From an uncultured Collinsella sp. (GTDB lineage Bacteria; Actinomycetota; Coriobacteriia; Coriobacteriales; Coriobacteriaceae), in assembly GCA_900551195.1 (NCBI GenBank), contig URVD01000010.1, forward strand, positions 1 through 16,739: a stretch of DNA of 16,739 nt, read 5' to 3'. Below, piece after piece: positions 13,633-16,739 of this stretch; position 1 is the first letter of the stretch, and each line of letters opens with the position of its first letter. Made by a program: the position numbers and the translations under genes. The notes under the pieces are model-generated. The model had not been told where the DNA came from. It did not search any database and was given only the letters and a program-made list of their open reading frames with translations.

Positions 13633-13674
13633 ATTATAACGAAATGCCGACCGAATACCCCAAAAAATCGACCG
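13633..13674 (-). promoter_or_regulatory. pyk promoter with paired CGGTCG repeats
   Basis: A consensus -10 TATAAT (13633-13638, minus strand) lies about 65 bases upstream of the pyk ATG, with no recognisable -35 at normal spacing. Two identical CGGTCG hexamers (plus-strand CGACCG at 13648-13653 and 13669-13674) flank the -35 position, 21 bases apart, i.e. on the same face of the helix. Such spacing would suit a dimeric regulator, which is inference. Confidence 0.5.
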
Positions 13675-13863
13675 TATGCCGAAATGGAAGTTCATTTTTT
13701 GCGGGAAAAACGGTATATGAAAAATCTTTACCAACCACTCCAACCGCTGCTATCTGGGCGATATGTCAGTTTGGCGATGTGCCGAAGAAAAAACGTTTTA
13801 CCAATGTTGAGCATCACACGGTCTGCACCGTTGCGTGCGGACCATATTTCCAAACCGATTGTT
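13675..13863. other. A/T-richer intergenic stretch, no gene seen
   Basis: About 190 bases between the divergent promoters of pyk and the Ca2+-ATPase gene. Short plus-strand frames cross it but lack ribosome binding sites and coding character. I see no gene, terminator or strong hairpin. Confidence 0.5.
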
Positions 13864-13893
13864 TTGGCTAGACGCGTCGCTTTGGGGTACCAT
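13864..13893 (+). promoter_or_regulatory. Candidate promoter of the Ca2+-ATPase gene
   Basis: TTGGCT (13864-13869), an 18-bp spacer and TACCAT (13888-13893), each matching consensus at four of six positions. Initiation near 13900 would place the first leader hairpin (13908) almost at the 5' end of the RNA. Confidence 0.4.
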
Positions 13894-13907
13894 AGCTCCA
13901 CTATCAA

Positions 13908-14004
13908 CTGCCGCTCAGCACGGCAGCCTTGATGAGCCCTTGCCCTTCTCCTGGGAATTATGATCGGGCATCAATCTGCTGAGTGGCCCGAATCCCAGGA
14001 GGGG
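13908..14004 (+). promoter_or_regulatory. Structured leader with anti-Shine-Dalgarno helix (riboswitch-like)
   Basis: Directly seen pairings: hairpin CTGCCG/CGGCAG (13908-13913 with 13921-13926) has the seven-base loop CTCAGCA, perfectly complementary to TGCTGAG at 13977-13983. CTCCTGGGA (13948-13956) pairs perfectly with TCCCAGGAG (13993-14001), which contains the ribosome binding site of the ATPase gene. Inside it TCGGGC/GCCCGA (13964-13969 with 13986-13991) closes a loop holding TGCTGAG, so the two loops could kiss. A competing helix (TTGAT plus GCCC, 13929-13939, with 13966-13974) would break the inner stem and free the ribosome binding site. This is the layout of a translational switch. 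I do not recognise it as a known class (the yybP-ykoY, M-box, NiCo and fluoride signatures are absent). Confidence 0.6.
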
Positions 14005-14011
14005 ACTCTAT

Positions 14012-16693
14012 ATGCAAAAGGAATACCTGTCCGCCGCGGCGGAGGTGCTCAGCGACCAAGGTGTCGATGAGAACCTCGGCCTGAGCAACGACGAGGCGTC
14101 GTCGCGCCTCGCCAAGACAGGCCCTAACAAGCTCGAGGAAGCTGAGAAGACGCCGCTGTGGAAGCGTTTCTTTGAACAGATGGCTGACCCTATGGTCATC
14201 ATGCTGATCGTTGCCGCCGTCATCAGTGCGCTCACGGGCATGGTCAAGGGCGAGCCCGACTTTGCCGATGTTGCCATCATCATGTTCGTCGTTATCGTCA
14301 ACTCGGTGCTGGGCGTGGTCCAGGAAGCCAAGAGCGAGGAGGCCCTCGAGGCCCTGCAGGAGATGAGTGCGGCGCAGTCCAAGGTGCTACGCGACGGCAA
14401 GCTCGTGCACCTGCCGAGCGCCGAGCTCGTGCCCGGCGACGTGATCATGCTCGAGGCGGGCGACTCCGTCCCGGCCGACTGCCGCGTGCTCGAGAGCGCC
14501 ACGATGAAGATCGAAGAGGCCGCGCTCACCGGCGAGTCCGTGCCCGTCGAGAAGCATGCCAACGTGATCGAGCTCGCCGCCGGCACCGACGACGTGCCGC
14601 TCGGCGACCGTAAGAACATGTGCTACATGGGTTCCACCGTGGTATACGGCCGCGGCCGCGCCGTCGTGGTCGGCACCGGCATGAACACCGAGATGGGCAA
14701 GATCGCCGGCGCCCTGGCCGAGGCCAAGGAAGAGCTCACGCCGCTGCAGGTGAAGCTTGCCGAGCTCAGCCGCATCCTCACCATCATGGTGATCGTCATC
14801 TGCGTCGTGATCTTTGGCGTTGACATCCTCCGCCACGGCGTGGGCAACGTCCTTACCGATCCGACTGCCCTGCTCGACACCTTTATGGTTGCCGTCTCGC
14901 TCGCCGTCGCCGCCATCCCCGAGGGCCTTGTTGCCGTCGTGACCATCGTCCTTTCGCTTGGCGTGACCAAGATGGCCAAGCGCCAGGCGATTATCCGCAA
15001 GCTCTCTGCTGTCGAGACCCTTGGCTGCACACAGACCATCTGCTCCGACAAGACCGGCACCCTTACCCAGAATAAGATGACCGTCGTCAAGCACGAGCTC
15101 GCTGCGCCCAAGGAGAAGTTCCTGGCAGGTATGGCGCTGTGCTCCGATGCTCAGTGGGACGAGGAGCTGGGCGAGGCCGTGGGCGAGCCGACTGAGTGCG
15201 CGCTCGTCAACGATGCCGGCAAAGCTGGTCTCACTGGCCTGACTGCCGAGCATCCGCGCGTGGGCGAGGCCCCGTTTGACTCGGGCCGTAAGATGATGTC
15301 CGTGGTCGTCGAGACCCTGGACGGCGAGTATGAGCAGTACACCAAGGGCGCGCCCGACGTGGTGATCGGCCTGTGCACCCACATCTACGAGGGCGATAAG
15401 GTCGTCCCGCTGACCGAGGAGCGTCGTTCCGAGCTCGTGGCCGCCAACAAGGCCATGGCCGACGAGGCCCTGCGCGTGCTGGCGCTGGCAAGCCGCACTT
15501 ACACCGAGGTCCCGAGCGACTGCAGTCCCGCTGCGCTCGAGCATGACCTGGTCTTCTGCGGCCTGTCCGGCATGATCGACCCTGTCCGCCCCGAGGTCGC
15601 CGACGCCATCCGCGAGGCCCACGATGCCGGTATTCGCACTGTCATGATTACGGGCGACCACATTGACACCGCCGTGGCCATCGCCAAGCAGCTGGGCATC
15701 GTCGCCGATCGCAGCCAGGCCATTACCGGTGCCGACCTCGACCGCATGAGCGACGAGGAGCTCGACGCGCACATCGAGGACTACGGCGTGTACGCCCGCG
15801 TCCAGCCCGAGCATAAGACCCGCATCGTCGAGGCTTGGAAGTCGCGCGACCAGATTGTGGCCATGACGGGCGACGGCGTCAACGACGCCCCGTCCATTAA
15901 GCGCGCCGACATCGGCGTTGGCATGGGCATCACCGGCACTGATGTCACCAAGAACGTCGCCGACATGGTGCTCGCCGACGACAACTTCGCCACCATCATC
16001 GGCGCCTGCGAAGAGGGCCGTCGCATCTACGACAACATCCGCAAGGTCATCCAGTTCCTGCTCTCGGCCAACCTTGCCGAGGTGTTCTCGGTGTTTATCG
16101 CCACGCTCATCGGCTTTACCATCTTCCAGCCGGTGCAGCTGCTGTGGGTGAACCTGGTTACCGACTGCTTCCCCGCGCTTGCGCTGGGCATGGAGGATGC
16201 CGAGGGCGACATCATGAAGCGCAAGCCGCGCAACGCCAAGGACGGTGTCTTTGCCGGACATATGGGTCTGGACTGCGTGGTCCAGGGCCTAATCATCACC
16301 GCGCTGGTGCTGGCGAGCTTCTTTGTGGGCGTGTACTTTGACATGGGCTACATCCACATCGCCGATATGATCGCCGGCAATGCCGACGAGGAAGGCGTGA
16401 TGATGGCGTTCATCACGCTCAACATGGTCGAGATCTTCCACTGCTTTAACATGCGCAGCCGTCGCACGTCGCTGTTTAAGATGAAGAAGCAGAACAAGTG
16501 GCTGTGGGCTTCCGCCGCGCTGGCACTGGTGCTGACGGTGATCGTGACCGTGCAGCCGACGCTTGCCGAGATGTTCTTTGGCCCCGTGACGCTTGAGCTC
16601 AAGGGCGTTGTTGCTGCCCTGGGCCTGGCCTTCCTGATCATCCCGCTGATGGAGATCTACAAGGCGATCATGCGCGCGGTGGAGAAAGAGTAA
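14012..16693 (+). CDS. P-type Ca2+-transporting ATPase (SERCA/PMR1-like, P2A)
   Basis: Membrane cation pump of 893 residues, expected to export Ca2+ with ATP hydrolysis. Order: N-terminal cation-ATPase domain, M1-M2, actuator with TGES (173-176), M3-M4 with PEGL (303-306), phosphorylation site DKTGTLT (Asp346), nucleotide-binding KGAPD, hinge TGDGVNDAP (from 619), then M5-M10. Likely Ca2+ ligands by comparison with SERCA: Glu304 in M4, Asn687 and Glu690 in M5 (SANLAEVF), Asn714, Thr717 and Asp718 in M6 (LWVNLVTD). The residue after PEGL is Val307 where SERCA has Pro. Start ATG at 14012 with AGGAGGGG 7 nt upstream, embedded in the leader structure. Mn2+ is a possible alternative substrate, as for PMR1-type pumps. 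Monocistronic within the window. Confidence 0.92.
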   Translation: MQKEYLSAAAEVLSDQGVDENLGLSNDEASSRLAKTGPNKLEEAEKTPLWKRFFEQMADPMVIMLIVAAVISALTGMVKGEPDFADVAIIMFVVIVNSVLGVVQEAKSEEALEALQEMSAAQSKVLRDGKLVHLPSAELVPGDVIMLEAGDSVPADCRVLESATMKIEEAALTGESVPVEKHANVIELAAGTDDVPLGDRKNMCYMGSTVVYGRGRAVVVGTGMNTEMGKIAGALAEAKEELTPLQVKLAELSRILTIMVIVICVVIFGVDILRHGVGNVLTDPTALLDTFMVAVSLAVAAIPEGLVAVVTIVLSLGVTKMAKRQAIIRKLSAVETLGCTQTICSDKTGTLTQNKMTVVKHELAAPKEKFLAGMALCSDAQWDEELGEAVGEPTECALVNDAGKAGLTGLTAEHPRVGEAPFDSGRKMMSVVVETLDGEYEQYTKGAPDVVIGLCTHIYEGDKVVPLTEERRSELVAANKAMADEALRVLALASRTYTEVPSDCSPAALEHDLVFCGLSGMIDPVRPEVADAIREAHDAGIRTVMITGDHIDTAVAIAKQLGIVADRSQAITGADLDRMSDEELDAHIEDYGVYARVQPEHKTRIVEAWKSRDQIVAMTGDGVNDAPSIKRADIGVGMGITGTDVTKNVADMVLADDNFATIIGACEEGRRIYDNIRKVIQFLLSANLAEVFSVFIATLIGFTIFQPVQLLWVNLVTDCFPALALGMEDAEGDIMKRKPRNAKDGVFAGHMGLDCVVQGLIITALVLASFFVGVYFDMGYIHIADMIAGNADEEGVMMAFITLNMVEIFHCFNMRSRRTSLFKMKKQNKWLWASAALALVLTVIVTVQPTLAEMFFGPVTLELKGVVAALGLAFLIIPLMEIYKAIMRAVEKE

Positions 16694-16739
16694 CGTACCT
16701 GTCCGGGCCCGCCCGCCTGCGGGGTTTCCACGGGTACGT
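16693..16739. repeat. Second copy of the terminator-bearing repeat, cut by the window end
   Basis: The block CCTGCGGGGTTT followed by C/T-CACGG and ending ACGT is nearly the same as the left arm of the repeat at 7959-8049. Short ACGTACC/GGTACGT arms (16693-16699 and 16733-16739) enclose it. The rest, if present, lies beyond the window. Confidence 0.55.
16708..16727 (+). terminator. Terminator-like hairpin after the Ca2+-ATPase gene
   Basis: CCCGC (16708-16712) pairs with GCGGG (16719-16723) around a CCGCCT loop, followed by G and TTT, 14 bases after the stop codon. It is built the same way as the terminator after pheT. Confidence 0.55.

Noticed and set aside
13630..13932. Plus-strand frame of 100 codons between pyk and the ATPase gene
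   Set aside because: Starts inside the pyk -10 region, has no ribosome binding site, and runs into the structured leader; composition is not protein-like.
14387..16261. Long minus-strand frame of 624 codons inside the Ca2+-ATPase gene
   Set aside because: Shadow frame of a G/C-rich gene; no ribosome binding site and no family.
1..16739. CRISPR array, tRNA or rRNA genes, prophage or defence systems
   Set aside because: No regularly spaced direct repeats, no cloverleaf or rRNA sequence recognised, and no phage or defence proteins among the genes.

Overview
The window looks like chromosomal DNA of a high-GC Gram-positive anaerobe, most likely a Collinsella-type member of the Coriobacteriia. 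This is inference from the G/C-rich, CGC/GCC/CTG-biased codons, a T-box in front of pheST, a LoaP/UpxY-type NusG paralogue, an ECF-type nickel/cobalt importer and the overall style of the proteins; no 16S or similar marker is present.

Layout, left to right. (1) 4-549, minus: a NusG-family specialised antiterminator gene (LoaP-like) reading out of the window, behind a leader of about 300 nt. (2) 887-1299: a gene-poor, probably degenerate stretch, then a terminator. (3) About 1335-2045: a complete IS200-type insertion sequence with one transposase gene, hairpins at both ends and a 5' leader hairpin that masks its ribosome binding site. (4) 2173-3747, minus: an M32 metallocarboxypeptidase. (5) 3866-7944, plus: promoter, T-box leader, pheS and pheT, with a palindromic repeat between the two genes and a related terminator-bearing repeat after pheT. 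(6) 8181-10979, plus: promoter, a NikR-box-like inverted repeat and a three-gene ECF transporter operon (M+N fusion, Q, O), probably for nickel. (7) 11025-11906, plus: a zinc-dependent phospholipase C-like protein with its own promoter. (8) A bidirectional terminator separates it from pyruvate kinase (12109-13569, minus). (9) 13864-16693, plus: a SERCA-like P-type calcium ATPase with a compact, highly structured leader, then a truncated copy of the terminator-bearing repeat.

Most genes are housekeeping. The accessory interest is in the regulatory DNA and RNA. The strongest candidate for something undescribed is the leader of the Ca2+-ATPase gene (about 13908-14004). There a hairpin with a seven-base loop, a perfectly complementary loop downstream, and a nine-base-pair anti-Shine-Dalgarno helix form what looks like a translational switch that I cannot assign to a known riboswitch class. 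Second is the nickel-type operator at the start of the ECF operon, which favours nickel over cobalt as substrate. Third is a family of intergenic palindromes that carry terminators.
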